Source: JAICJC01 sp963757605 (GTDB lineage: Bacteria; Actinomycetota; Thermoleophilia; Gaiellales; JAICJC01). Taken from it: a stretch of DNA of 64,000 bases. Every line of letters begins with the position of its first letter. The stretch's first letter is position 1. Shown in pieces: positions 8,083 to 16,916 of the stretch. Under the pieces are notes generated by a model. It saw only the letters and a program-made list of their open reading frames with translations, was not told where the DNA came from and did not search any database. The position numbers were made by a program, and so were the translations under genes. Location of the stretch: the NCBI GenBank assembly GCA_963757605.1, contig CAVWSF010000005.1:1240001-1304000 (forward strand). Direction: 5' to 3'.

Positions 8083-8465
8083 GTGCAACCCGACCCGACT
8101 CGCAGCCTCATCGACGCGCTGGCGGTCATCCGGCTACGCCCCGTGGCCGGCGCTCGCCCATCGAGCGGGTCGTCGCGCACCGGCGCGACTGGGTCATCCG
8201 AGCGCGCTCCAGGCGCGGGCTGGCGGCGTCGCTGCGCTGGCGGTTGCGGCCCGCGCAGGGGCGGACGAGGCCGACGCCGGGCTACGTGCGGGCGAGCGGC
8301 TTCCCGGCGCTTCAGCAGTCCGACAGCCGGGTGCTGCTCGAGGAGCTCCCGCTGGTCAACCGGCTCGCCGATCGGATCGAGTCGGACCGGGCCGATCCGA
8401 TGGCGCTGGTGCTGCCGTGGAGCGTCGTCTCGGCGCCGCCCTCGTTGCAGTCGCCGGCGAGCCCG
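8083..8465 (+). pseudogene. Possible broken gene ending at a truncated repeat
   Basis: The 8.06-8.46 kb interval has no intact gene. A GTG-started frame (VQPDPTRSLIDALAVIRLR) appears to continue in another frame near 8150 (RSPIERVVAHRRDWVIRARS). This runs with coding-like composition through LLEELPLVNRLADRIESDR and DPMALVLPWSVV to the point where truncated repeat copy 3 begins. One frameshift plus a lost 3' end would explain it. No product is recognised, and chance open frames in GC-rich DNA remain a real alternative. Confidence 0.25.
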
Positions 8466-8579
8466 GGCCCGACCGAGGACGCCGCGATGCGAAGGTTCGC
8501 AGCCGCAGCCCCGCCAACCCGCCGCCCACCCGCACAGTCGTGCGTCCAGGCGCGCGGGAGTTATCGATCAATCATCTAG
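8466..8579 (+). repeat. Structured repeat, family A copy 3 (left half missing)
   Basis: Homology to the other copies begins at GGCCCGACCGAGGACGC, the 3' arm of the central hairpin, and continues through the GGTTCGCAGCCGCAGCCCC core to the right terminal arm, identical to that of copy 1 (ending CAATCATCTAG). The left arm and the 5' half of the core are absent, so neither stem can form. The terminal CTAG supplies the stop codon of the DHOD-like gene at 8576. Confidence 0.8.
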
Positions 8580-9583
8580 AGACCCATGAACGTCTGCTTG
8601 GCCGCCTCGAGCATGCCGACGTAGCCGGCGCGCCGGCGCGTCTCCGGGTCGGGCTCGCGCTCGACGCTCATCAGGCCGCGCACGTCGTCGAGCGAGGTGA
8701 GCTCCTTGGCCCGCATCCACTCGACCAGCCCGCTCAGAAGGGCGCCCGCATGGTCGCGGCCGTGGCGAAGGAGCGCGGACGTGGTCATGACGACGTCCGC
8801 GCCGGCCAGCAGGTAGCGAGCCACGTCCGATCCGGTCTCGACGCCGCCCGACGCGGCGAGCGACGCGCCGACGCGGCCGCGCAGGATCGCGATCCACGTC
8901 ATCGGCAGCCGCTGGTCGGCGGGTGTCGACAGGTCGATCCGGGCCGACACCGACAGCGAGTCAGGGTCGATCTCGGGCTGGAGGAAGCGGTTGAAGAGGA
9001 CGAGGCCGTCGACGCCGGCCGACGCGAGCCGGGTCGCCATCGCCCCGAGCGAGCTGTAGTAGGGGCTGAGCTTCACCGCCACCGGGATCTCGACCGTGTC
9101 GAGCACGCGGCGCACGACGTCCAGATGGCGGGCCTCGACATCCGCGCCGGTCACCTTCGGGTCGCCCGGGACGTCGTAGACGTTCAGCTCGATCGCGCTG
9201 GCGCCGGCCTCCTCGATGGCGCGCGCGTAGCGCGTCCACCCGGTCGGCGTAACGCCGTTCAGGCTGCCGATGAGCGGGATGTCGACCGCCTGGCGGGCCC
9301 GCTCGATCAGGCTGACGTAGCGCTGGGCGGCGTCGGCGCCGTCGACCTCCTCGGGCAGGTAGGTGAGGGCCTCGGCGAAGCTCTCCGTGCCCGCGGTGCC
9401 GAGCACCGAGAAGAGCTCGGCCTCGCGCCGCAGCTCCTCCTCGAACAGCGAGTAGAGGACGACGGCGCCGACGCCCGCCTCCTCGAGCCGGCGGATGCCG
9501 TCCACGGTCTGCGAGAGCGGCGAGGCCGACGCCACGAGAGGGTTGCGAAGCTCGATCCCCATGTACGTCGTCGCCAGGTTCAC
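8576..9583 (-). CDS. Dihydroorotate-dehydrogenase-like flavoprotein linked to pyruvate:ferredoxin oxidoreductase
   Basis: 335 residues of the FMN-binding DHOD/PreA-type TIM barrel. It opens with TYMGIELRNPLVASASPLS, the typical first strand, and has IELNVYDVPGDP, VAVKLSPYYSS and the phosphate-binding end SGGVETGSDVARYLLAGADVV. The usual catalytic base region is not clear, so orotate synthesis is unlikely. The GTG start overlaps the PFOR stop (GTGA), with AGGAGG 8 bases upstream. Membership in a PFOR operon suggests a role in ferredoxin- or flavin-linked electron transfer; that is inference from context. Confidence 0.85.
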   Translation of the reverse strand: MNLATTYMGIELRNPLVASASPLSQTVDGIRRLEEAGVGAVVLYSLFEEELRREAELFSVLGTAGTESFAEALTYLPEEVDGADAAQRYVSLIERARQAVDIPLIGSLNGVTPTGWTRYARAIEEAGASAIELNVYDVPGDPKVTGADVEARHLDVVRRVLDTVEIPVAVKLSPYYSSLGAMATRLASAGVDGLVLFNRFLQPEIDPDSLSVSARIDLSTPADQRLPMTWIAILRGRVGASLAASGGVETGSDVARYLLAGADVVMTTSALLRHGRDHAGALLSGLVEWMRAKELTSLDDVRGLMSVEREPDPETRRRAGYVGMLEAAKQTFMGL

Positions 9584-12500
9584 GCGCTCGTCCTCCTGGT
9601 GTCGGGCGGGAACCGCTCCGGCCCTCGGGTCGCCATCTCCTCGTACACCTGCCAGCGTTGATTGACCGCAAGCTGCGCGGCGGCCGCCAGCCGCTCGGCC
9701 TCCGCCGGGTTCGTCCGCTGAAGCGACCGGAACCGCAGCTCGCTCTTCGTGTACTCGGCGAGCGAGATGCGCGGGCGCGGCGAGTCGAGCAGGAACGGGT
9801 TCCCGCCCTCGTCGCGCACCACCGGGTCGTAGCGCATGAGCGGCCAGTACCCGCTCGAGACGGCCCGGTGCTGCTGGTCGAGCCCCTTCTGCATGTCGAT
9901 CCCGTGGGCGATGCAGTGGCTGTAGGCGATCACGAGCGACGGCCCGGGATACGCCTCGGCCTCGCGCAGCGCCCGCAGCGTCTGGTGCTGATCGGCACCC
10001 ATCGCCACCCGGGCGACGTAGACGCTGCCGTAGGCGATCGCCTGGAGCGCCAGGTCTTTCTTCGGCACGTGCTTTCCGGCTGTTGCGAACTTGGCCACCG
10101 CGCCGAGCGGGGTGGCCTTCGACATCTGGCCGCCGGTGTTCGAGTAGACCTCGGTGTCGAGCACGAGCACGTTGACGTCGAGGCCGCTCGCGAGCACGTG
10201 GTCGAGCCCGCCGCTCCCGATGTCGTAGGCCCATCCGTCGCCGCCGACGATCCAGACGCTGCGGCGCACCAGGTGGTCGACGACGCTTCGCAGGTCGGCC
10301 GCCGCCGGCCCGGGGAGGCCGTCCAGCCGCCGCTGCAGCTCGTCGACGCGGGCCCGCTGCGTCTGGAGCTCGGTGTCGGTCACCTGCGGCGCCTCGAGCA
10401 CCTCGTCGACGAGGCCGTCGCCGTTCAGCTCGGCCCGCAGCGCCCCCAGCCGCTCGCGCGCAAGGCCGACGTGCGCGTCGGCCGTGAGGCGGAAGCCGAG
10501 CCCGAACTCGGCGTTGTCCTCGAAGAGCGAGTTCGACCACGCCGGCCCGCGGCCGGCGGCGTTCGACGTCCACGGCGTGGTCGGGAGGTTGCCGCCGTAG
10601 ATCGACGAGCACCCGGTCGCGTTCGCGACCATCAGCCGTTCGCCGAAGAGCTGCGAGAGCAGCTTCACGTACGGCGTCTCGCCGCAGCCGGCGCAGGCGC
10701 CGGAGAACTCGAAGAGCGGTTGCAGGAACTGGGCGCCGCGCACGCTCGCGTAGTCGACCCTGGAACGGTCGTTCACGGGCAGCGTCTCGAAGAACGCCGT
10801 GCGCTCGCGCTCGGCGGCGACGATCGGCTCGCGCTCCTCCAGGTTGATGGCCTTGCGCCCGGGGACGGCCGGGTTCTGCACGGGGCAGGCCTCGACGCAG
10901 AGGGCGCAGCCGGTGCAGTCCTCGACGTAGACCTGGAGCGTGAAGCGGGCGTCGGGGAGGCCGCGGGCGTCGAGCGGCGCCGAGCGGAAGCCCTCCGGCG
11001 CCCCCTCGAGCCGCGTAGGCTCGTAGAACCGCGACCGGATCACGCTGTGCGGGCAGACGAAGCTGCAGCTCCCGCACTGGATGCACGTGTCCGGATCCCA
11101 CACCGCCACGAAGTCGGAGATGTTGCGCTTCTCGTAGGCCGCCGTCCCGCTCGGGTAGGTGCCGTCGACCGGGAGGGCGCTCACCGGCAGTTCGTCGCCG
11201 CGCCCGGCCAGCATGGTGCCCGTCACCAGCCGCACGAACTCGGGCGCCGAGTCCGGCACCGGCGGGCGCATGTCGTGCTGGGCGGTCAGGCGGCCCGGCA
11301 CATCCACGGCGTGGAGCGCTGCGAGCGCGCTGTCGACCGCGGCGTTGTTGCGCTCCACGACGTCGGCGCCGCGGCGCGCGTAGGTGTGCTCGATCGCGTC
11401 CTTGATGCGGGCGATGGCGTCGTCGCGCGGCAGCACGCCGGAGAGGGCGAAGAAGCACGTCTGAAGGACGGTGTTCGTGCGGCCCGGCAGCCCCGCCTCG
11501 CGGGCCACCCGGCTGGCGTCGATCGCGTAGATCTGGATCCCCTTGGCCAGGACCTGCTTCTGCACCGTGAGCGGCAGGGCGTCCCACACCTCCTCCGGCG
11601 CGTCGGGGCAGTCGAGGAGCAGGGTCGCGCCCTGGGCCGCGCGGCCCAGGACGTCGATCGCGCCCAGGAGCCCGAACTGGTGGCAGCCCACGAAGCTCGC
11701 GCCGCTCACGAGGTAGGGCGCCTCGATCGCTTCGCCGCCGAAGCGCAGGTGCGAGACGGTCTGCGAGCCGGACTTCTTCGAGTCATAGACGAAGTAGCCC
11801 TGGGCGAAGAGGCCGGCGTCGCCGAGGATCTTGATCGTGTTCTTGTTGGCGCCCACGGTGCCGTCGGAGCCCAGGCCGAAGAACACCGCCCGCACCGTCC
11901 CCGCCGGCTCGATGTCGACCTCGGGGCCCACGGCGATGCTGGTGCCGCCGACGTCGTCCAGGATGCCGACCGTGAAGCGGCGCCGGGGCCGGTCGGCGGC
12001 GAGCTCCTGGAAGACGCCCGCCACCATGGCCGGCGTGAACTCCTTCGACGAGAGGCCGTACCGGCCGCCCGTGACGAGCGGCAGGTCGCGCTCGCCGTCG
12101 GTGTGGGCCTCGCTGAGCGCCGAGACGACATCCAGGAAGAGCGGCTCGGCCTCCGAGCCGGGCTCCTTCGTGCGGTCGAGCACGGCCACCCGGCGGGCGG
12201 TCGCCGGGAGCGCGTCGAGGAGCGCCCGCGCCGGGAACGGCCGCACGAGCCGCACCTGGACGGCGCCGACGCGCTCGCCGCCCGCCACCATCCGCTCCAC
12301 CGTGCGGCGGGCCGTGACGGCGCCGGAGCCGGCCAGGACGATGACGCGATCCGCCTCGGGGTGCCCGTGGTAGGAGACCAGGCTGTAGCCGCGGCCCACG
12401 CGTGCGGCGAGCGCGTCCATCGCCTCCTGCACGATCCCGGGCGCGGCCGCGTAGAACGGGTTCACCGTCTCGCGGGACTGGAAGTAGGTGTCCGGGTTCT

Positions 12501-13149
12501 GGGCGGTGCCGCGGATGAACGGCCGGTCGGGCGAGAGCGCCCGGGCCCGGTGGTCGTGGACGAGCTCCTCCGGGACGAGCGCGCGCAGGTCATCGTCGGA
12601 GAGCGGCTCAATGGTGTTCAGCTCGTGCGAGGTGCGAAAGCCGTCGAAGAAGTGGATGAACGGCACCCGCGAGCGCAGCGTGGCCGCCTGGGCGACGAGC
12701 GCCAGGTCGTGCGCCTCCTGGACGGAGTCCGAAGCGAGGAGCGCGAAGCCCGTGCCGCGGGCGGCCATCACGTCGGAGTGGTCGCCGAAGATCGAGAGCC
12801 CCTGCGCCGCGAGCGAGCGCGCGGCGACGTGGAACACCGTCGGCGTCAGCTCGCCCGCGATCTTGAACATGTTGGGCAGCATGAGAAGCAGGCCCTGCGA
12901 CGCGGTGAACGTCGTCGCCAGCGCGCCGGCCTGGAGCGAGCCGTGCAGCGCGCCCGCAGCGCCGCCTTCGCTCTGCATCTCGACGACCGTCGGCACCGTG
13001 CCCCACACGTTCGCCCGCCGCTCGCTCGACCACTGGTCGGCCAGCTCCGCCATCGGCGAGGACGGCGTGATCGGGTAGATGCAGCAGATCTCGTTCAGGC
13101 GGTAGGCAACCGAGGCGGCGGCCTCGTTGCCGTCCATGACGACCCTCAC
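9580..13149 (-). CDS. nifJ: Pyruvate:ferredoxin (flavodoxin) oxidoreductase
   Basis: A full-length single-chain PFOR (1189 residues). It oxidises pyruvate and CoA to acetyl-CoA and CO2, reducing ferredoxin. In order: the pyruvate-binding N-terminal domain (MDGNEAAASVAYRLNE, YPITPSSPMAELAD), the gamma-type domain (FGLGSDGTVGANKNTIKILG), a two-cluster ferredoxin domain (CIQCGSCSFVCPHSVI; CTGCALCVEACPVQ) and the thiamine diphosphate domain (GCGETPYVK, GGDGWAYDIGSGGLDH). It ends with the C-terminal extension typical of the NifJ type. The GTG start overlaps the upstream TGA; an ATG four codons on is an alternative. Confidence 0.95.
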   Translation of the reverse strand: MRVVMDGNEAAASVAYRLNEICCIYPITPSSPMAELADQWSSERRANVWGTVPTVVEMQSEGGAAGALHGSLQAGALATTFTASQGLLLMLPNMFKIAGELTPTVFHVAARSLAAQGLSIFGDHSDVMAARGTGFALLASDSVQEAHDLALVAQAATLRSRVPFIHFFDGFRTSHELNTIEPLSDDDLRALVPEELVHDHRARALSPDRPFIRGTAQNPDTYFQSRETVNPFYAAAPGIVQEAMDALAARVGRGYSLVSYHGHPEADRVIVLAGSGAVTARRTVERMVAGGERVGAVQVRLVRPFPARALLDALPATARRVAVLDRTKEPGSEAEPLFLDVVSALSEAHTDGERDLPLVTGGRYGLSSKEFTPAMVAGVFQELAADRPRRRFTVGILDDVGGTSIAVGPEVDIEPAGTVRAVFFGLGSDGTVGANKNTIKILGDAGLFAQGYFVYDSKKSGSQTVSHLRFGGEAIEAPYLVSGASFVGCHQFGLLGAIDVLGRAAQGATLLLDCPDAPEEVWDALPLTVQKQVLAKGIQIYAIDASRVAREAGLPGRTNTVLQTCFFALSGVLPRDDAIARIKDAIEHTYARRGADVVERNNAAVDSALAALHAVDVPGRLTAQHDMRPPVPDSAPEFVRLVTGTMLAGRGDELPVSALPVDGTYPSGTAAYEKRNISDFVAVWDPDTCIQCGSCSFVCPHSVIRSRFYEPTRLEGAPEGFRSAPLDARGLPDARFTLQVYVEDCTGCALCVEACPVQNPAVPGRKAINLEEREPIVAAERERTAFFETLPVNDRSRVDYASVRGAQFLQPLFEFSGACAGCGETPYVKLLSQLFGERLMVANATGCSSIYGGNLPTTPWTSNAAGRGPAWSNSLFEDNAEFGLGFRLTADAHVGLARERLGALRAELNGDGLVDEVLEAPQVTDTELQTQRARVDELQRRLDGLPGPAAADLRSVVDHLVRRSVWIVGGDGWAYDIGSGGLDHVLASGLDVNVLVLDTEVYSNTGGQMSKATPLGAVAKFATAGKHVPKKDLALQAIAYGSVYVARVAMGADQHQTLRALREAEAYPGPSLVIAYSHCIAHGIDMQKGLDQQHRAVSSGYWPLMRYDPVVRDEGGNPFLLDSPRPRISLAEYTKSELRFRSLQRTNPAEAERLAAAAQLAVNQRWQVYEEMATRGPERFPPDTRRTSA

Positions 13150-14780
13150 AGCACTTCCCTGACCATGTCGATCGCGTGCACAGGGCACTGCTCGAAGCAG
13201 GCCCGGCAGCCCGTGCAGCGGTCGTAGTCGAACCGGTAGCGATTCCCCTTGCCGAGCTTGATGACGGCGTCCTCCGGGCAGGCGCCCAGGCAGCCGTCGC
13301 ACTCGAAGCAGTTGCCGCAGGAGAGGCAGCGCTTGGCCTCGTAGACCGCCGCATCCCGGTCGAGGCCGCCGACCACCTCGTCGAACGTCGCGGCGCGCTC
13401 GCCCGCCGGCTGCTCGGGCTGGGCCTGCTTGGGCGCGTCGGCGAAGTACCAGACGTGGAGCTTCTCGAAGGGCGCCTCGTCGTGCTTCTCCGGCGACGCG
13501 TACTCCGCGCTGCGAAGCCAGGCGTCGACGTGGCGGGCCGCGGCCTTGCCGTGCCCCGCCGCAACGGTGACGCTGCGAACGCCCGGCACCATGTCGCCGC
13601 CGGCGAAGAGGCCGGCGCGGTTGGTCATGAGCGAGGGCGACACGCTGACGACGCCGTCGCGGGCCACCTCCACGCCGGGCACGCGGCGCAGGAACTCGGT
13701 GTCGGCCTCCTGGCCGAGCGCCAGGACGACCGTGTCGGCGGCCAGCGTCTCGTAGCGGCCGGTCGGCTGCGGCCGGCCGTCGTCGTCGAGCTCCATCGCC
13801 TCGATCTGGAGCTCGGGGCCGTCGAATGCGGTGATCGTGCGCAGCCAGTTGATGCGCACCCCCTCGCGCTCGGCGTCCTCGGCTTCCTCCTCGTGGGCCG
13901 GCATCTGCGCGCGGGTGCGGCGGTAGACGATCATGGCCTCCACGGCGCCCAGCCGCTTGGCCACGCGCGCGGCGTCCATGGCGGTGTTGCCGCCGCCGTA
14001 GACCGCGACCCGGCGGCCGATCTGGGGCCGCTCGCCCTCGGCCACACTGCGGAGGAGGGCGACGGCGTCGATGATCGGCCCGGCGTCCTGGGCGGGGATG
14101 TCGACCCGCTTGGCGAGGTGGGCGCCGACGGCGGCGAACACCGCGTCGAACCCGCCCTGCTCCTGCTCGGCGACGACATCCTCGACCCGGTGGTTCAGGG
14201 TGATCGTGACGCCGAGCGCCTCGATCCGGCCCACCTCGGCGGCCAGCACCTCGGGCGGGAGCCGATAGGCGGGGATGCCGAACCGCAGCATCCCGCCGGC
14301 CTCCGAGCCCAGATCGCGGATCTCGACCGCGTGGCCGCGGCGGGCCAGGTGGTAGGCGGCGCAGAGCCCGCTCGGGCCGGCGCCGACGATCAGGACGCGC
14401 TTGCCGGTCGGAGCCGCCGGCGGGTCGAACGCCCACCCCTCGGCGATCGCCATGTCGCCCAGGAACCGCTCGATCGAGTGGATCGAGACCGTGCTGTCGA
14501 GCTGGGCCCGGTTGCAGGAGTCCTCGCACGGGTGGTAGCAGACCCGCCCGTGCACCGCCGGGAGCGGGTTGTCGACCACGATGGTGCGCCAGGCATCCTC
14601 GAACCGGCCGTCCTCGACGTGCGCCAGCCAGGCCTGGATGTTCTCGCCGGCCGGGCAGGCGACGTTGCATGGCGGCAGCAGGTCCACGTAGACCGGCCGC
14701 TCCTCGCGGCGCGGGCCGGCCGTCGACGCCGCTGCCGCGAGGTCGGGAACGCGCGTCAGGTCTTGCCGCTCGCGGGCCAT
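13146..14780 (-). CDS. Glutamate-synthase-small-subunit-like NAD(P)H oxidoreductase with ferredoxin domain
   Basis: 544 residues. The N-terminal Fe-S domain has CNVACPAGENIQAWL and the paired cysteines of CYHPCEDSCNRAQ. The FAD site is VLIVGAGPSGLCAAYHLA and the NAD(P) site VAVYGGGNTAMDAARVAKRL. The end carries CLSCGNCFECDGCLGACP followed by CTGCRACFEQCPVHAI, so two further 4Fe-4S clusters. Directly upstream of, and overlapping, the PFOR gene, it most likely moves electrons between PFOR or ferredoxin and NAD(P). Glutamate synthase is less likely, as no large subunit is present. The ATG start has no clear ribosome binding site. Confidence 0.88.
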   Translation of the reverse strand: MARERQDLTRVPDLAAAASTAGPRREERPVYVDLLPPCNVACPAGENIQAWLAHVEDGRFEDAWRTIVVDNPLPAVHGRVCYHPCEDSCNRAQLDSTVSIHSIERFLGDMAIAEGWAFDPPAAPTGKRVLIVGAGPSGLCAAYHLARRGHAVEIRDLGSEAGGMLRFGIPAYRLPPEVLAAEVGRIEALGVTITLNHRVEDVVAEQEQGGFDAVFAAVGAHLAKRVDIPAQDAGPIIDAVALLRSVAEGERPQIGRRVAVYGGGNTAMDAARVAKRLGAVEAMIVYRRTRAQMPAHEEEAEDAEREGVRINWLRTITAFDGPELQIEAMELDDDGRPQPTGRYETLAADTVVLALGQEADTEFLRRVPGVEVARDGVVSVSPSLMTNRAGLFAGGDMVPGVRSVTVAAGHGKAAARHVDAWLRSAEYASPEKHDEAPFEKLHVWYFADAPKQAQPEQPAGERAATFDEVVGGLDRDAAVYEAKRCLSCGNCFECDGCLGACPEDAVIKLGKGNRYRFDYDRCTGCRACFEQCPVHAIDMVREVL

Positions 14781-14797
14781 CTGCGCATGAATGCCAC

Positions 14798-14837
14798 GCG
14801 GGGGCTCCCCGATCATCGGGGAGAAGCCCCCTTCGCG
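14798..14837 (-). terminator. Strong intergenic stem-loop
   Basis: CTCCCCGAT (14805-14813) pairs with ATCGGGGAG (14815-14823), and an outer GGGGG/CCCCC arm (14800-14804 with 14827-14831) can extend it. It lies between the cupin stop and the start of the oxidoreductase-PFOR operon. It could end cupin transcripts or act as a leader attenuator for the operon. No U-tract follows on the minus strand, so simple intrinsic termination is not certain. Confidence 0.4.
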
Positions 14838-14860
14838 GCTTCGGACTTCTACGGATGGTA

Positions 14861-15247
14861 CTACCCGGGAAGCGATGCTCCCAGCTCGGTGAAGGGCGGC
14901 GCCTGGTAGGCCGCGCCCGGCGTGCCGCCGATGGCGAGCAGCTGCACCGGCTCGTCGCCAGTCGTCACCTTGCGCCGCTCGCCGGCGCCGATCCTGGCGA
15001 AGACGCCCGGCTCCAGCCGGTACTCGCGGCCGCCGGCGTGCAGCGTCGCCGACCCGGAGAGGGCCGTGTAGACCTCCTCCTGGCCGTCGTCGGCGTGGTC
15101 GTGCTCGGGGTGGTGCTCGAAGTGCGGCGGGAAGTTCTCGACCTGCATTCCGAACGCGCTCACGCCGAGCGTCGCGCGGGCGCGGCAGAAGCCGCCGCTG
15201 TTGGGCGTGTCGAACTCGTCGATCCGCTTGATGGTCACGTCCGGCAT
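14861..15247 (-). CDS. Cupin-domain protein, 128 aa
   Basis: A small single-domain cupin. The first motif (FEHHPEHDHADDGQEEVYTALSG) carries the metal-binding His/Glu pattern and the second is GVFARIGAGERRKVTT. The C-terminal VQLLAIGGTPGAAYQAPP resembles the end of the cupin at 63622, which reads LIAVGGTPGKAYEIGP. The ATG giving MPDVTIKRIDEF is preceded by AGGAGG six bases upstream, which fixes the start over an earlier in-frame one. The substrate is unknown. It is upstream of the PFOR operon but separated by a stem-loop. Confidence 0.85.
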   Translation of the reverse strand: MPDVTIKRIDEFDTPNSGGFCRARATLGVSAFGMQVENFPPHFEHHPEHDHADDGQEEVYTALSGSATLHAGGREYRLEPGVFARIGAGERRKVTTGDEPVQLLAIGGTPGAAYQAPPFTELGASLPG

Positions 15248-15329
15248 CTCGTCCCTCCTGGTCGGGTGGTGCGTCATCTGAGAGACGAACGGGGCAGGCC
15301 GAAATCGACAGCTCCACTACGATCGCCCG

Positions 15330-16715
15330 ATGGACGACCTCGAGCGCTCCCTCCACCGGGCCGCCGATCTCATCGCCGAGTACCGCCGGGGCGCGGCGAC
15401 CGCCCGCGTGGGCCCGACCGCCGGGCGGGAGGCGGTCGCCGCCGCCCTCGACCCGGCCCTGCCCGACGGCCCGGAGCCGCTCGGCGCCGTCATCGACGAC
15501 CTCGTGGCCGGGGCGGCGCCGGGCCTCGTGTGCACGCCGGGGCCGCGCTACTTCGGCTTCGTCGTCGGCGGCTCGGTCGACGCGGCCCTCGTGGCCGACC
15601 TGCTCACCACCGGCTGGGATCAGAACGCGTTCAACGCCGCCCTCTCGCCGGCCGCGATGGCGTTCGAGGACGTGGCCGGCGCCTGGCTGAAGGACATCCT
15701 CGGGCTCCCCTCCTCGGCATCGGTCGGGTTCGTCACGGGCGCCGGGGCGGCCAACACCGTCGGACTCGCGGCGGGCCGCTCGCGCGTCCTGGCCGCCCGC
15801 GGCTGGGATGCCGGCCGGGACGGCCTCGCCGGCGCGCCGCGGGTGCGGATCCTGGCGAGCGTCGAGCGGCACGCGACCGTCGACCGCGCGCTTCGCCTGC
15901 TCGGGATCGGCGACGGGGCGATCGAGGAGCTGCCGGCGCTGGCAAACGGCGAGATGGACGCGGCGGCGGCGGTGGCCGCCCTCGCCGCCGACCCCGGCGC
16001 GCCGGCCATCGTGTGCGCCCAGGCGGGCAACGTGAACACGGGCGCCTGCGACGACCTGGGCGCGATCGCCGCCGCGACCCGCGAGCACGGCGCGTGGCTC
16101 CATGTGGACGGCGCGTTCGGGCTCTGGGCCGCGGCCTGCCCGCGCACCGCCCCGCTCGTCGACGGGGTCGAGCTGGCCGACTCCTGGGGCTGCGACGGCC
16201 ACAAGTGGCTGAACGTCCCGTACGACTCCGGCTACGCCTTCTGCGCCCACCCCGAGGTGCACGTCGAGGCGATGACCTACACCGCCGCCTACCTCTCCGG
16301 CCAGGTGGAGGGGCGGGCGTTCGGCGGCGGCGACTTCACGATCGAATCGTCGCGGCGGGCGCGCGGCTTCGCGACCTGGGCGGCGCTGCGCTCGCTGGGC
16401 CGGTCGGGCGTGGCCGGCATCGTCGACCGCTGCTGCCGGATGGCGGCGCGGTTCGCCGAGCGGCTCGACCCCCTCGACGGCTTCGAGGTCGCAAACGACG
16501 TCGTCCTGAACCAGGTGCTCGTGCGGGTGGGCGACGAGGAGTTGACCGGCCGGGTCGAGCGCCGCGTCCAGGAGGACGGGACGTGCTGGCTGGGCGCGAC
16601 GACGTGGCGCGGCGAGCGCCTGCTTCGGATCTCGGTCTCGAACTGGTCGACCGGCGAGGCCGACGTCGACGCGAGCGTCGAGGCGATCCGGCGGGCGCGG
16701 GCGGCGGTGACCTAG
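15330..16715 (+). CDS. PLP-dependent group II amino-acid decarboxylase family protein
   Basis: 461 residues of the aspartate-aminotransferase fold. The cofactor lysine lies in SWGCDGHKWLNVPYDSG, and the aspartate pairing with the pyridine nitrogen in AWLHVDGAFGLWAA. The N-terminal PRYFGFVVGGSVDAALVADLL with DQNAFNAALSPAA is typical of aromatic/glutamate decarboxylase relatives. The true substrate cannot be assigned. Divergent to the cupin with about 80 bases between. Its TAG stop is the first CTAG of repeat copy 4. Confidence 0.88.
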   Translation: MDDLERSLHRAADLIAEYRRGAATARVGPTAGREAVAAALDPALPDGPEPLGAVIDDLVAGAAPGLVCTPGPRYFGFVVGGSVDAALVADLLTTGWDQNAFNAALSPAAMAFEDVAGAWLKDILGLPSSASVGFVTGAGAANTVGLAAGRSRVLAARGWDAGRDGLAGAPRVRILASVERHATVDRALRLLGIGDGAIEELPALANGEMDAAAAVAALAADPGAPAIVCAQAGNVNTGACDDLGAIAAATREHGAWLHVDGAFGLWAAACPRTAPLVDGVELADSWGCDGHKWLNVPYDSGYAFCAHPEVHVEAMTYTAAYLSGQVEGRAFGGGDFTIESSRRARGFATWAALRSLGRSGVAGIVDRCCRMAARFAERLDPLDGFEVANDVVLNQVLVRVGDEELTGRVERRVQEDGTCWLGATTWRGERLLRISVSNWSTGEADVDASVEAIRRARAAVT

Positions 16716-16916
16716 ATGATTGATTCCACGCCCACGTGATGTCCTGGGCGGCGAGAACCGAGACTCGCAAGGACGCAGGGAGGGCCAATATCGAGTGATA
16801 TTGGCCCGACCGAGGACGCCGTGAGGCGAAGGTTCGCAGCCGCAGCCCCGCCACAGGAAGGCAACCCACCACAGACAGACGTCCAGGCGCGCGCGGGCGT
16901 GGAATCAATCATCTAG
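16712..16916 (+). repeat. Structured CTAG-bounded repeat, family A copy 4 (complete)
   Basis: 205 bp between convergent genes. Terminal arms of 22 bp (CTAGATGATTGATTCC...) are fully complementary. The central hairpin is 16782-16792 with 16797-16807, with stem GGGCCAATATC as in copy 1 but loop GAGT. The core GGGCGGCGAGAACCG and GGTTCGCAGCCGCAGCCCC are conserved. Both terminal CTAGs are used as stop codons: the left by the decarboxylase, the right by the DUF1272 gene. Confidence 0.85.

Noticed and set aside
9580..13149. Annotating the large protein as separate porA/B/C/D subunits
   Set aside because: One uninterrupted frame carries all domains in the order of single-chain PFOR.
9658..13227. 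Very long plus-strand open frame opposite the PFOR gene
   Set aside because: Antisense shadow of a gene with complete PFOR motifs. Its translation is low-complexity and lacks family signatures.
13149..14670. The PFOR frame continues open for about 500 codons upstream of its start
   Set aside because: The overlapping GltD-like gene in another frame has all its motifs. The upstream extension is Arg/Gly-rich shadow, so a fusion protein is not supported.
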